From the NCBI GenBank assembly GCA_025059535.1, contig JANXCX010000020.1, positions 1 to 60,381 of the forward strand: a stretch of DNA of 60,381 nt, written 5' to 3'. This document shows, piece after piece, positions 17,882 through 28,283 of the stretch (position 1 is its first letter; the number at the start of each line of letters is the position of its first letter). This DNA is from Bacteroidia bacterium. Lineage in GTDB: Bacteria; Bacteroidota; Bacteroidia; SpSt-205. The translations under genes were made by a program, and so were the position numbers. The notes beneath the pieces were generated by a model, which was not told where the DNA came from, did no database searches, and worked only from the letters and a program-made list of their open reading frames with translations.

Positions 17882-18459
17882 ACCTCCCGCACTAAAAGCC
17901 AGACCACGCCTATAGAAATACAGCTATCGGCGATGTTGAAGATCGGCCATAGGGCCACATATTCCCCTCCTAGCAAAGGCACCCAAGAGGGCACTACGCC
18001 CTGCCACAGGTCTAAGTAGATGAAATCTACTACCTGGCCCTGCAGCCAACCGCCCATGTAAGCGTTGCGCTCGGCGAAAAGCACCCCATAAAAGCAACGG
18101 TCTATGAGATTACCTATAGCGCCGCCTACGATTAGGCCAGCAGGCAAGGCTAAAGGCGGGTTGCTGCGCACCAGCCGATAGAGATAAAGCCCTATCCCTA
18201 GGCCAATCGCTAAAGAGACTAGAGTAAGCAGAACTTTTGAGCCGACCTCGGCGGCTGGCGAGTTTGGAGGAAAAAGCCAGCTAAAGGAGAGCCCAAAGGC
18301 CGCGCCCGGATTTTCCACATAATGCAGTTTGAGCCAGTTCCCCACCCACCGTACCTCATAGCCTAAAGGATAGGAAAGCTTGATATAGATTTTTGTGGAT
18401 TGGTCAAGAAGGACGACAAAAAGGGCTGTTAGAAAAAAAATCAGGTTAACCTTTTTCAC
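17860..18459 (-). CDS. lspA: Lipoprotein signal peptidase II
   Basis: 199 residues, four membrane helices. LspA removes signal peptides from prolipoproteins, of which this window encodes several. The first catalytic Asp is in GGAIGNLIDR and the second in FNIADS; VENPGAAFG is also typical. An insertion of about 30 residues between the two (YMGGWLQGQ... LLGGEYVALW) is long compared with E. coli but usual in Bacteroidota. Start is GTG at 18459, overlapping the dksA-like stop as GTGA. Confidence 0.95.
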   Translation of the reverse strand: MKKVNLIFFLTALFVVLLDQSTKIYIKLSYPLGYEVRWVGNWLKLHYVENPGAAFGLSFSWLFPPNSPAAEVGSKVLLTLVSLAIGLGIGLYLYRLVRSNPPLALPAGLIVGGAIGNLIDRCFYGVLFAERNAYMGGWLQGQVVDFIYLDLWQGVVPSWVPLLGGEYVALWPIFNIADSCISIGVVWLLVREVWAKQSG

Positions 18460-18833
18460 TTGTCCCGTTTCTCTTTGACTTCTAATAGGGTTTCGGCCAC
18501 GGGTACGGCTAAGAGGCGCTCTTTCGGTATGAGTTTGCCCGTAACCTTACAAATCCCGTAAGTCCCATTTTCTATCCGAACTAGAGCGCGGCGCAGCGCA
18601 TCTAGGTACTTACCAGTGTGGGCGAGAAGCCGCTCCAGCTGAAGCTTTTCTGAGTATTCGGCGCCGGTGTATTCACCCGTGCGATACTGATCCTCAGCGG
18701 CGGCTATAAGCTCTTTGAGGCTTTCCTTGAGGCGATGGTATTCGCGTTCCGTCTCCTCTAATTTTTTCAGTATAAGTTCCTTGAATTCAGCCAGTTCCTC
18801 GGCTGTATAGCGGGTTTTTTCAGACATGCTCAT
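18456..18833 (-). CDS. DksA/TraR-family protein without zinc-finger cysteines
   Basis: 125 residues. The long N-terminal helical hairpin and the C-terminal segment ENGTYGICKVTGKLIPKERL match the DksA/TraR family, whose members bind the RNA polymerase secondary channel. In the canonical zinc finger four Cys are expected; only one remains (GICKVTGKLI) and the second CxxC is absent (AETLLEVKEK). This loss is common in Bacteroidota homologues. ATG codons at 18833 and 18827 both precede the domain; either overlaps the ileS stop. It sits between ileS and lspA. Confidence 0.88.
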   Translation of the reverse strand: MSMSEKTRYTAEELAEFKELILKKLEETEREYHRLKESLKELIAAAEDQYRTGEYTGAEYSEKLQLERLLAHTGKYLDALRRALVRIENGTYGICKVTGKLIPKERLLAVPVAETLLEVKEKRDK

Positions 18834-21800
18834 ACGCGCGTTGAATCTGGATGTGCACGGGGATAGTATCTAAAAGCATTTCCGCTGGGGTATCAGGTGG
18901 CGTTTCCAGCCAGTGTAGGCTTACGGCTAAGACTTCCTGTGCGATAGTTTCGGCAAAGGGTTCTAAAGCCTGCCTGTACATAGGAGGGAGGTGGAGGGCC
19001 AGACTAATGCGGTCGGTAACCTCTAAGCCGGTGCTTTTGCGCAGAAGCTGGATATGGTGGATAAGCTCGCGGGCCCATCCTTCGCTTTCCAACTCGGGGG
19101 TAAGGCGCGTATCTAGCGCGACGGTAAGGCCGCCTTCGGTGGCATACAGCCATCCTGGCAGAGCCTGCGCTCGCACATCCAGCTGCTCAAGGGAAAATGA
19201 TTGCCCCTCCCACTCTATGCCTTGCCGCTCTAATATGTGAAGTATTTCGTTTTGGGAGAGCGACTTGAGATAGGCGGCGAACTCAGGTAGGCGTGCCCCT
19301 AAGAGGCTACCCAGAGCCCGGTAATTCGGGCGCAGCTCATACACAATTGCCCGGCTGTGGTCGTCTAAGAAGGTGAGGGATTTTATATTGACCTCATTAA
19401 GAAGCAGCTCGGCTAAAGGCTCCAGCCAGGACTTGTAGGCCGCAGGAAGTAAAGCTTGGGGCAGGGGCTGACGCACCCGAATTCCACTTCGCTTGCGCAG
19501 GCTGTGAATAAGAGAGGCTAAGCGGCGGGTTTTGTCCATGGCGCTTTCCAGCGCTGGCTGGCGGTAGGCTGGCTCGGGCTTAGGAAAATCCGAAGCATGT
19601 ACGGAGGCCTCTTCACCCAAATTCTGCCAGAGAAGTTCTGCGTAAAAAGGCGCTATGGGGGCCATAAGCTGAGCCACGCGCCGAAGGGCGTACCGCAGCA
19701 CCGTAAAAGCCGCCCACTTATCCGCATCGCGCTCGCCCTTCCAGAAACGCCGCCGATTCAGCCGAATATACCAGTTGGAGAGCCTCTCGGTTACAAATTC
19801 CTCTATTATTCGGGCGGCTTGGGTAGGGAAGAACTTCTCATACGCTTCGCCTACCTCTTGGGTAAGCTTTTCGGTTTCGCTAAGTAGCCACTGGTCAATC
19901 AAAGGAAGCGTTTCTAAGGGCGGTAAGGGCTGGATGGCGTAGTTATCTATGCGGGCATAGAGGGCGAAGAATTCGTAGGCATTATGAAGTGTGCCGAAAA
20001 AGGTGCGTACTTTTTCGGCCAGCCGCTGCTCATCAAAGCGTACATTTTCCCAGGGGGGAGCGTTACTGACGAGGTACCAGCGCGTGGCATCGGCGCCGTA
20101 CTTGGCCATAAGTTGAAAGGGCTCTACCACATTTCCGAGGCGCTTGGACATTTTGTTGCCTTCTTTGTCTAGCACTAGGCCATTTACCAGTACGCGGCGG
20201 AAGGCTGGCCGGCCAAAGAGCGCCACTGCCAGTACATGGAGGGTGTAAAACCAGCCGCGCGTTTGGTCCAGACCTTCTGCAATAAAATCTGCGGGGAAAA
20301 AGCGCTCAAAGACTTCCTGATTTTCAAAGGGGTAGTGAAGCTGTGCATAGGGCATCGCGCCCGAATCAAACCAGACGTCAATCACTTCTGGCTCGCGATA
20401 CATCGGCTGGCCGTCTGGGGCACAGAGGACTATTTCATCCACATAAGGCCGATGGGGGTCAAAGTTGGGGCTATCCAAGGGGTTGAAGCGCATGAAGCCA
20501 GCTTGGCGAGCCTTCTCTATCTCGGCGTGCAGCTCCGCAAAAGAGCCTATGCAAATCTCATGGCTCCCATCCTTTGTACGCCAGATGGGTAAAGGAATGC
20601 CCCAGAAGCGCGTGCGGGAAAGGTTCCAGTCCTCCACATTTTCCAGCCAGTTTCCGAAGCGTCCTTCGCCGATAGCGGGTGGGTACCAATTGATTTCACG
20701 GTTGGCGGCGGTAAGCTGGGCCCGCAAAGCCGAGGTGCGAATAAACCAAGCCTCTATGGGATAGTAAAGGATGGGTTTATCCGTGCGCCAGCAGTGGGGG
20801 TAGTTGTGCGTGTAGGTCTCCTTGCGGAAAACTAGTCCGCGCGCCTTGAGGTGGGCCGCAATATCCTCATCTACGGGGCGATAGGCTGGATCGTCTGTAT
20901 AGTTGCGCACATATCGGCCGGCAAAATCCTTGGCTTGCGGCACGAAGCGTCCTTCTTTATCTACTAAGGGTATGGGGTGGCCCTCAGCATCTTGCGCAAG
21001 GATAGGGGGAATGTTATGCTTGCGGGCCGCGCGCAGGTCTTCTAAGCCAAAGGTAGGCGCAATATGGACTATCCCCGTGCCTTCTTCCGTAGTTACAAAG
21101 TCGGCTGGGATAATGCGCCAGGCCTCGCCTTGGGGTTCTACATAACGGAAAAGCGGTTCGTATTTCTCCCCTACTAAGGCGGTACCGGGGAAGGTTTGGC
21201 GGATGCGGTAGGGAAGGCGGAAGGTGGCCAGATCTATCGCCTCTGGGCTCATGGGCAGTTCGGCGCCTTCTGGCTTGAAGTAGCGGGGAAGGGCGCTTTC
21301 GGCCAAAATGACCCGTATAGGCGCTTTAGTATAAGGCTGAAAGGTCTCTACTTCCGCATAGCGTAGGTCAGGGTGCACGGCGAGAGCGGCATTAGCTGGC
21401 AGCGTCCAAGGCGTAGTAGTCCAAGCCAGGTAGTACACCCCGGCTCGGCTCAGACTGAGAAACTGAACAGTTAGAGAAGGGTCCTTTACGCTACGATAAG
21501 CGCCTGGTAGGTTTAGCTCGTGTTGGCTGAGGGCTGTACCGGCAGCTGGCGAATAAGGCTGAATAGTATAATCCTTGTAAAGAAGCCCCTTTTCGTAGAG
21601 CTTTTTGAGTAGCCACCAGACCGTCTCTATGTAGGAAGCGTCAAAGGTTATGTAGGGGTTTTGAAGGTCTATCCAGTAGCCCATCCGTTCGGTCAAGCTG
21701 TCCCAAGCGTCCTTATAGCGCATGACGGCGTTCTTGCAGGCTTTATTGAAGTCAGCTACTGAGAGCCGGAGGCCTATTTCATTTTTGCGCAGGCCTAATT

Positions 21801-22092
21801 CTTTTTCTACGGCTAATTCCACGGGTAGGCCATGAGTATCCCAGCCCGCTCGGCGAGGCACATAATAGCCTTTCATGGTCCAGTAGCGGCAGACCAAGTC
21901 CTTGAGGGTGCGGGCGAAAACATGGTGGAGGCCTGGTTTTCCATTAGCGGAGGGGGGGCCTTCATAAAAGACGAATAGCGGCCCCCCTTGCCGCTTGGCG
22001 AGAACTTGGGCAAAGGTATTTTCCTGACGCCAGCGCGCCAGAATAGTCTCTTCCCACTGGGGTAGATTTAGCGGCCCTAAACTGCGCCACAT
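18820..22092 (-). CDS. ileS: Isoleucine--tRNA ligase (type 2-like)
   Basis: 1090 residues. Class I synthetase with a HIGH-type sequence PPSANGKPGLHHVFA and KMSKR at NKMSKRLGNVV. The GxPGLHH form, the WDTHGLPVE block and the overall length resemble the eukaryote-like type 2 IleRS found in Bacteroidota and often linked with natural mupirocin tolerance (family knowledge, not shown here). Editing domain, anticodon-binding domain and a long C-terminal extension follow. An 8-nt spaced TACCTTTG box gives it its own promoter although an unrelated gene lies just upstream on the same strand. Confidence 0.96.
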   Translation of the reverse strand: MWRSLGPLNLPQWEETILARWRQENTFAQVLAKRQGGPLFVFYEGPPSANGKPGLHHVFARTLKDLVCRYWTMKGYYVPRRAGWDTHGLPVELAVEKELGLRKNEIGLRLSVADFNKACKNAVMRYKDAWDSLTERMGYWIDLQNPYITFDASYIETVWWLLKKLYEKGLLYKDYTIQPYSPAAGTALSQHELNLPGAYRSVKDPSLTVQFLSLSRAGVYYLAWTTTPWTLPANAALAVHPDLRYAEVETFQPYTKAPIRVILAESALPRYFKPEGAELPMSPEAIDLATFRLPYRIRQTFPGTALVGEKYEPLFRYVEPQGEAWRIIPADFVTTEEGTGIVHIAPTFGLEDLRAARKHNIPPILAQDAEGHPIPLVDKEGRFVPQAKDFAGRYVRNYTDDPAYRPVDEDIAAHLKARGLVFRKETYTHNYPHCWRTDKPILYYPIEAWFIRTSALRAQLTAANREINWYPPAIGEGRFGNWLENVEDWNLSRTRFWGIPLPIWRTKDGSHEICIGSFAELHAEIEKARQAGFMRFNPLDSPNFDPHRPYVDEIVLCAPDGQPMYREPEVIDVWFDSGAMPYAQLHYPFENQEVFERFFPADFIAEGLDQTRGWFYTLHVLAVALFGRPAFRRVLVNGLVLDKEGNKMSKRLGNVVEPFQLMAKYGADATRWYLVSNAPPWENVRFDEQRLAEKVRTFFGTLHNAYEFFALYARIDNYAIQPLPPLETLPLIDQWLLSETEKLTQEVGEAYEKFFPTQAARIIEEFVTERLSNWYIRLNRRRFWKGERDADKWAAFTVLRYALRRVAQLMAPIAPFYAELLWQNLGEEASVHASDFPKPEPAYRQPALESAMDKTRRLASLIHSLRKRSGIRVRQPLPQALLPAAYKSWLEPLAELLLNEVNIKSLTFLDDHSRAIVYELRPNYRALGSLLGARLPEFAAYLKSLSQNEILHILERQGIEWEGQSFSLEQLDVRAQALPGWLYATEGGLTVALDTRLTPELESEGWARELIHHIQLLRKSTGLEVTDRISLALHLPPMYRQALEPFAETIAQEVLAVSLHWLETPPDTPAEMLLDTIPVHIQIQRAYEHV

Positions 22093-22100
22093 CTTTTACG

Positions 22101-22108
22101 CAAAGGTA
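22101..22108 (-). promoter_or_regulatory. TAnnTTTG -7 box, ileS operon
   Basis: TACCTTTG on the minus strand, 8 nt before the ATG at 22092, within the 19-bp gap to the upstream gene. It has the longest spacing of the exact set. Confidence 0.6.
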
Positions 22109-22111
22109 CGA

Positions 22112-23443
22112 TTAAGCCGATGGCGGGGTGAGAGAGGTATGCCGAAAGTTGTGCTGGAATTGGGTCAGAGCCGTAACAAGGGTGGTACGCAGCTGAGCTT
22201 GGAGCTCGGGGGTACGCAGGCGGGCGGCTAAGTGGGTAAGTAGGCTATCTATCATCTCTGATAAGGCGGCCTTGCCTGTTTCGCTTTGTACGTACTGGTG
22301 GAGGTTGGCTAGGACCTTTTCGGTTATAGTGCGGGCCGCGCCGCGAATAATCTCTAAAAGCCTCTCGCGCGGCAAGCCAGGTAAGCTGGGTAGCTCGCGG
22401 TCAAGGCTCTGACTAATACTTTCTTCCATCAGGCGCAGAAGAGCTGGATTCTGGCGGAGGCTTTGGACTAAAGGTGCCGCTTCCTCCGCTACAAGCGTTC
22501 GCAGGGTAGGCCGCAGCTCCTCTAAAATTCTTACTCCTTGCCGAAGCTCTTCGCCCCGTTCTACCTGCCGTTTGACCTGCTCAAGTACCTGATAGGCCAC
22601 TTCATCCGATATGGCTTTGGCAATGAGGCGGGACTGTTGCGTGAGAAAGCGCGCCAAAAGGGAATTGGAGAAATTGACTACGCGGCTGCGATTGAGCCGT
22701 AGGTAAAGGTTCCATATCCGCAAAAGCCGGAACCAGCGCAGGCTGGTAAGGGGTGCAAGGGCCAGCACATCGTACCAGTGGGCGATAGGGTACATCCACC
22801 AGTAGGCATACCGACGCGTCCGAATCGCCACCAGCCAGGCGCTCCAAAATTCCAGCCAGAAAAACACCAGAAAAGGTAGGTCCAGCTTCCAGAAATGATC
22901 CACAAAGTCGCCTGAGAGGTCATACTGGCGGTAATAATTCACTTGGAGGAGATAGCGCAGCTCCCGCCGGTAGAAGTCTAAGTGTAGGGCGGCGTTTTGG
23001 GGCGTAAGCTGCCAAAAGCGCCGAAAGGCCTCCGTGCTGCGCAGCTTTTCGCCATACTGCTCCTCTATAAAGGTTTTGACTTTCTGCTTGAGCTGCTCTT
23101 GGTAGGCCATGAGTCCAAAGCGCTCATAGGGCCGCTCAGTGAGAATCCGCACCGAGAGCGCAAAGAGCGTATCGCCAAAGGCTTTGAGTTCTTCGGGCGT
23201 GGGTAGGGGAGTAGTGCGCCAGCGCTGCATTAGGCTATCGCCAACCTTGAGGTAGCTGTCCGTAGTCCAGTGCGGCTCTATGCCCTTATAAGGGTCATAC
23301 CATGCTACGAGCTGAGGAAAATAGCGGATGTACTTAGGCCGTAGGGAGATGTAGGTGAGGTCAAACAGGATAAGCAGGAGGTTGGTGAGGGCCATGAATA
23401 GCATGAAGATATCCCATAGGGTTTCCAGCTTTTCCCGCCGCAT
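22112..23443 (-). CDS. Unknown membrane protein with ion-channel-like helices and long helical tail
   Basis: 443 residues, no family recognised. A first membrane helix lies at about 9-31. A large Tyr/Arg-rich soluble domain follows, then a hydrophobic block at about 185-210 and the stretch YDVLALAPLTSLRWFRLLRIWNL that recalls the S3-S4 region of voltage-gated channels (hydrophobic helix, then Arg every third or fourth residue). No pore or selectivity-filter sequence is visible. The last 200 residues are predicted alpha-helical and amphipathic. It stands before ileS but ileS has its own promoter. TACCTTAG (one mismatch) lies 4 nt before its ATG. Confidence 0.75.
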   Translation of the reverse strand: MRREKLETLWDIFMLFMALTNLLLILFDLTYISLRPKYIRYFPQLVAWYDPYKGIEPHWTTDSYLKVGDSLMQRWRTTPLPTPEELKAFGDTLFALSVRILTERPYERFGLMAYQEQLKQKVKTFIEEQYGEKLRSTEAFRRFWQLTPQNAALHLDFYRRELRYLLQVNYYRQYDLSGDFVDHFWKLDLPFLVFFWLEFWSAWLVAIRTRRYAYWWMYPIAHWYDVLALAPLTSLRWFRLLRIWNLYLRLNRSRVVNFSNSLLARFLTQQSRLIAKAISDEVAYQVLEQVKRQVERGEELRQGVRILEELRPTLRTLVAEEAAPLVQSLRQNPALLRLMEESISQSLDRELPSLPGLPRERLLEIIRGAARTITEKVLANLHQYVQSETGKAALSEMIDSLLTHLAARLRTPELQAQLRTTLVTALTQFQHNFRHTSLTPPSA

Positions 23444-23447
23444 GAGG

Positions 23448-23455
23448 CTAAGGTA
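23448..23455 (-). promoter_or_regulatory. TAnnTTTG-like -7 box (one mismatch)
   Basis: TACCTTAG on the minus strand, 4 nt before the ATG at 23443. The same variant precedes the FKBP gene at 49024. Confidence 0.45.
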
Positions 23456-23464
23456 GAGAATGCC

Positions 23465-23472
23465 TTTCTTTG
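23465..23472 (+). promoter_or_regulatory. TAnnTTTG-like -7 box (one mismatch), namZ-like gene
   Basis: TTTCTTTG, 4 nt before the ATG at 23477. It shares a 33-bp divergent gap with the box for the unknown membrane protein. Confidence 0.4.
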
Positions 23473-23476
23473 GCGC

Positions 23477-26452
<2,976 letters not shown>

Positions 26453-26456
26453 CCTC

Positions 26457-26464
26457 TACCTTTG
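26457..26464 (+). promoter_or_regulatory. TAnnTTTG -7 box, tyrS
   Basis: TACCTTTG ends 4 nt before the GTG at 26469 and supports this non-ATG start. Confidence 0.7.
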
Positions 26465-26468
26465 CGGC

Positions 26469-27731
26469 GTGGCGGCCTGGTTAGAGCCGCTTAAGCGGCG
26501 TTACTTAGTTCAAGACCATACTCCCCTTCCCGACACCCCCGCCTCCATAGGCGCAGCCTATTTAGGCATAGACCCTACGGCGGATTCCCTTCATCTGGGT
26601 CATTTAGTCCCGCTCCAGCTCTTGTACCACTTGGCCCAGCTGGGGATAAAGCCGATTGTGGTAATCGGCGGGGCTACGGCGCGCATAGGAGACCCCTCAG
26701 GTAAGAAAGCCGAACGCCCCCTTCTCGCCCCAGAGGTGATTCAGCGCAATACCCAGGCGATCGCTCAGCAGGTGGCGCGCCTTTTACCTTTACCCTTTAT
26801 CCTGGTGGATAACTATGAGTGGCTGAGCCAATTCAGCCTTTTAGATTTTCTGCGCACAGTCGGAAAGCATATCACCGTAAGTTACCTATTAGCTAAAGAA
26901 ACTATCGCCGCCCGTTTAGAGGGCGGGCTGTCCTTTACGGAGTTTAGCTACCCGCTCCTGCAGGCTTATGATTTTTATCATCTTTTTCAGCGAGAAGGCT
27001 GTCGCCTTCAGATTGGGGGCGCCGACCAGTGGGGCAATATCACAACTGGCATAGAATTAGTGCGTCGTTTGACGGGGGTGGAGGTGTATGGCCTAACCTG
27101 CCCGCTGCTTGTACGAGCGGACGGGACAAAATTTGGCAAGACCGAAAGCGGCGCCAACATCTGGCTTTCGGCTGACAAAACCTCGCCCTACGCCTTCTAC
27201 CAATTCTGGATAGGGCAAGCGGATGCGGACATGCCACGCCTTTTAGGCGTTTTCAGTACAAGAAGCTGGGAAGCGATAGAGGCCCTTCTACGACAGCATG
27301 AGCAGGATCCGGCCCGGCGTCTGGCTCAGAAGGCCTTAGCCTATGAAATGACCGCTCGTCTCCATGGGTCTGAAGTAGCCCAAACGGTCCAGCGCATTTC
27401 AGAGGTTATTTTCAGTGGCGGTGACCTGAGTAGTCTAGAAGAGCTTACGCCGGAATTTTTCGCCCAGGTAGTGACTGAAATGCCTCATGGTGCGGTAGCC
27501 TCGGCTCAAAAGCCTATTTTAGAAGCCCTTGTGGAAGGAGGTATCCTGCGCTCTAAATCCGAAGGTCGCCAGCTTATTCAGCAAGGCGGACTCGCCATCA
27601 ATCGCCAAAAGGTGCCCCATGAGTACCTTAGCCTTGCAGACTTTCCGCCTATTCGTAAGAGGTACTGGCTGGTACAGCGCGGGCGCAAGCACTTTGCTTG
27701 GCTTCACCTGCCTGAGCCTTTACCTTTGTAG
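26469..27731 (+). CDS. tyrS: Tyrosine--tRNA ligase
   Basis: 420 residues. Class I synthetase: HIGH-type motif HLGHLVPLQ, tyrosine pocket YDFYHLFQREGCRLQIGGADQWGN, KMSKS-type loop KFGKTESG, and a C-terminal S4 RNA-binding domain containing GGILRSKSEGRQLIQQGG. Start is GTG at 26469, supported by the promoter box 4 nt upstream. Its last codons and stop contain the promoter-like box of tpx. Confidence 0.97.
   Translation: MAAWLEPLKRRYLVQDHTPLPDTPASIGAAYLGIDPTADSLHLGHLVPLQLLYHLAQLGIKPIVVIGGATARIGDPSGKKAERPLLAPEVIQRNTQAIAQQVARLLPLPFILVDNYEWLSQFSLLDFLRTVGKHITVSYLLAKETIAARLEGGLSFTEFSYPLLQAYDFYHLFQREGCRLQIGGADQWGNITTGIELVRRLTGVEVYGLTCPLLVRADGTKFGKTESGANIWLSADKTSPYAFYQFWIGQADADMPRLLGVFSTRSWEAIEALLRQHEQDPARRLAQKALAYEMTARLHGSEVAQTVQRISEVIFSGGDLSSLEELTPEFFAQVVTEMPHGAVASAQKPILEALVEGGILRSKSEGRQLIQQGGLAINRQKVPHEYLSLADFPPIRKRYWLVQRGRKHFAWLHLPEPLPL
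27721..27728 (+). promoter_or_regulatory. TAnnTTTG -7 box inside tyrS end, tpx
   Basis: TACCTTTG ends 4 nt before the tpx ATG at 27733 while also encoding the last residues of TyrRS. It may be a dual-use promoter or a chance match. Confidence 0.55.
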
Positions 27732-27732
27732 C

Positions 27733-28245
27733 ATGGCAGCCCAGGTTACACTCAAGGGTACGCCGCTGACCCTAGCAGGCGAACCGCTAAAACCGCCCAC
27801 CTATGCTCCACCAGTGTGCCTAGTAGATGCGCGCAACGAAGAAATTCACGTAGGGGGGGCCTTAGGCAAGCCCCAAATTCTTATCACCGTGCCCTCTCTG
27901 GATACGCCGGTATGTGCAATGGAAGCCAAAAAGTTTAATGAGGCCTTAGGAGCTTTGGGTGAGGCGGTGCGGGCCGTAGTGGTGTCCATGGACCTACCCT
28001 TTGCGCAGAAGCGCTTCTGTGACAGCTACCAGGTAAATGGGATTGAGGTAGCTTCGGATTATCGCTACTGGGATATGGATAAATACGGCGTGCGGATTGC
28101 CGAGGGGACTCTCCGGGGCATTTTGGCGCGCGCCGTATTCGTAATTGACCCTCAGGGCCGCATAACCTATACAGAGCTGGTCCCAGAAATAAGCCAAGAG
28201 CCCAATTATGAGGCCGCTCTGAGCGCCCTGCGCCAGCTTCTTTAG
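27733..28245 (+). CDS. tpx: Thiol peroxidase (Tpx, atypical 2-Cys peroxiredoxin)
   Basis: 170 residues from ATG 27733. Tpx reduces hydrogen and lipid peroxides with electrons from thioredoxin. The peroxidatic Cys is in PSLDTPVCAMEAKKFN and the resolving Cys in SMDLPFAQKRFC, both in standard context. The reading frame is open upstream within tyrS to 27529, but homology starts at 27733, and there is 1 bp between the tyrS stop and this ATG. Confidence 0.96.
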   Translation: MAAQVTLKGTPLTLAGEPLKPPTYAPPVCLVDARNEEIHVGGALGKPQILITVPSLDTPVCAMEAKKFNEALGALGEAVRAVVVSMDLPFAQKRFCDSYQVNGIEVASDYRYWDMDKYGVRIAEGTLRGILARAVFVIDPQGRITYTELVPEISQEPNYEAALSALRQLL

Positions 28246-28283
28246 GCCTTGAGGCGGGGCGGGATTTGTTTGATGAGGGGAGC

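Noticed and set aside
27529-27732. N-terminal extension of Tpx
   Set aside because: It overlaps the conserved S4 domain of TyrRS in another frame and is not related to peroxiredoxins.
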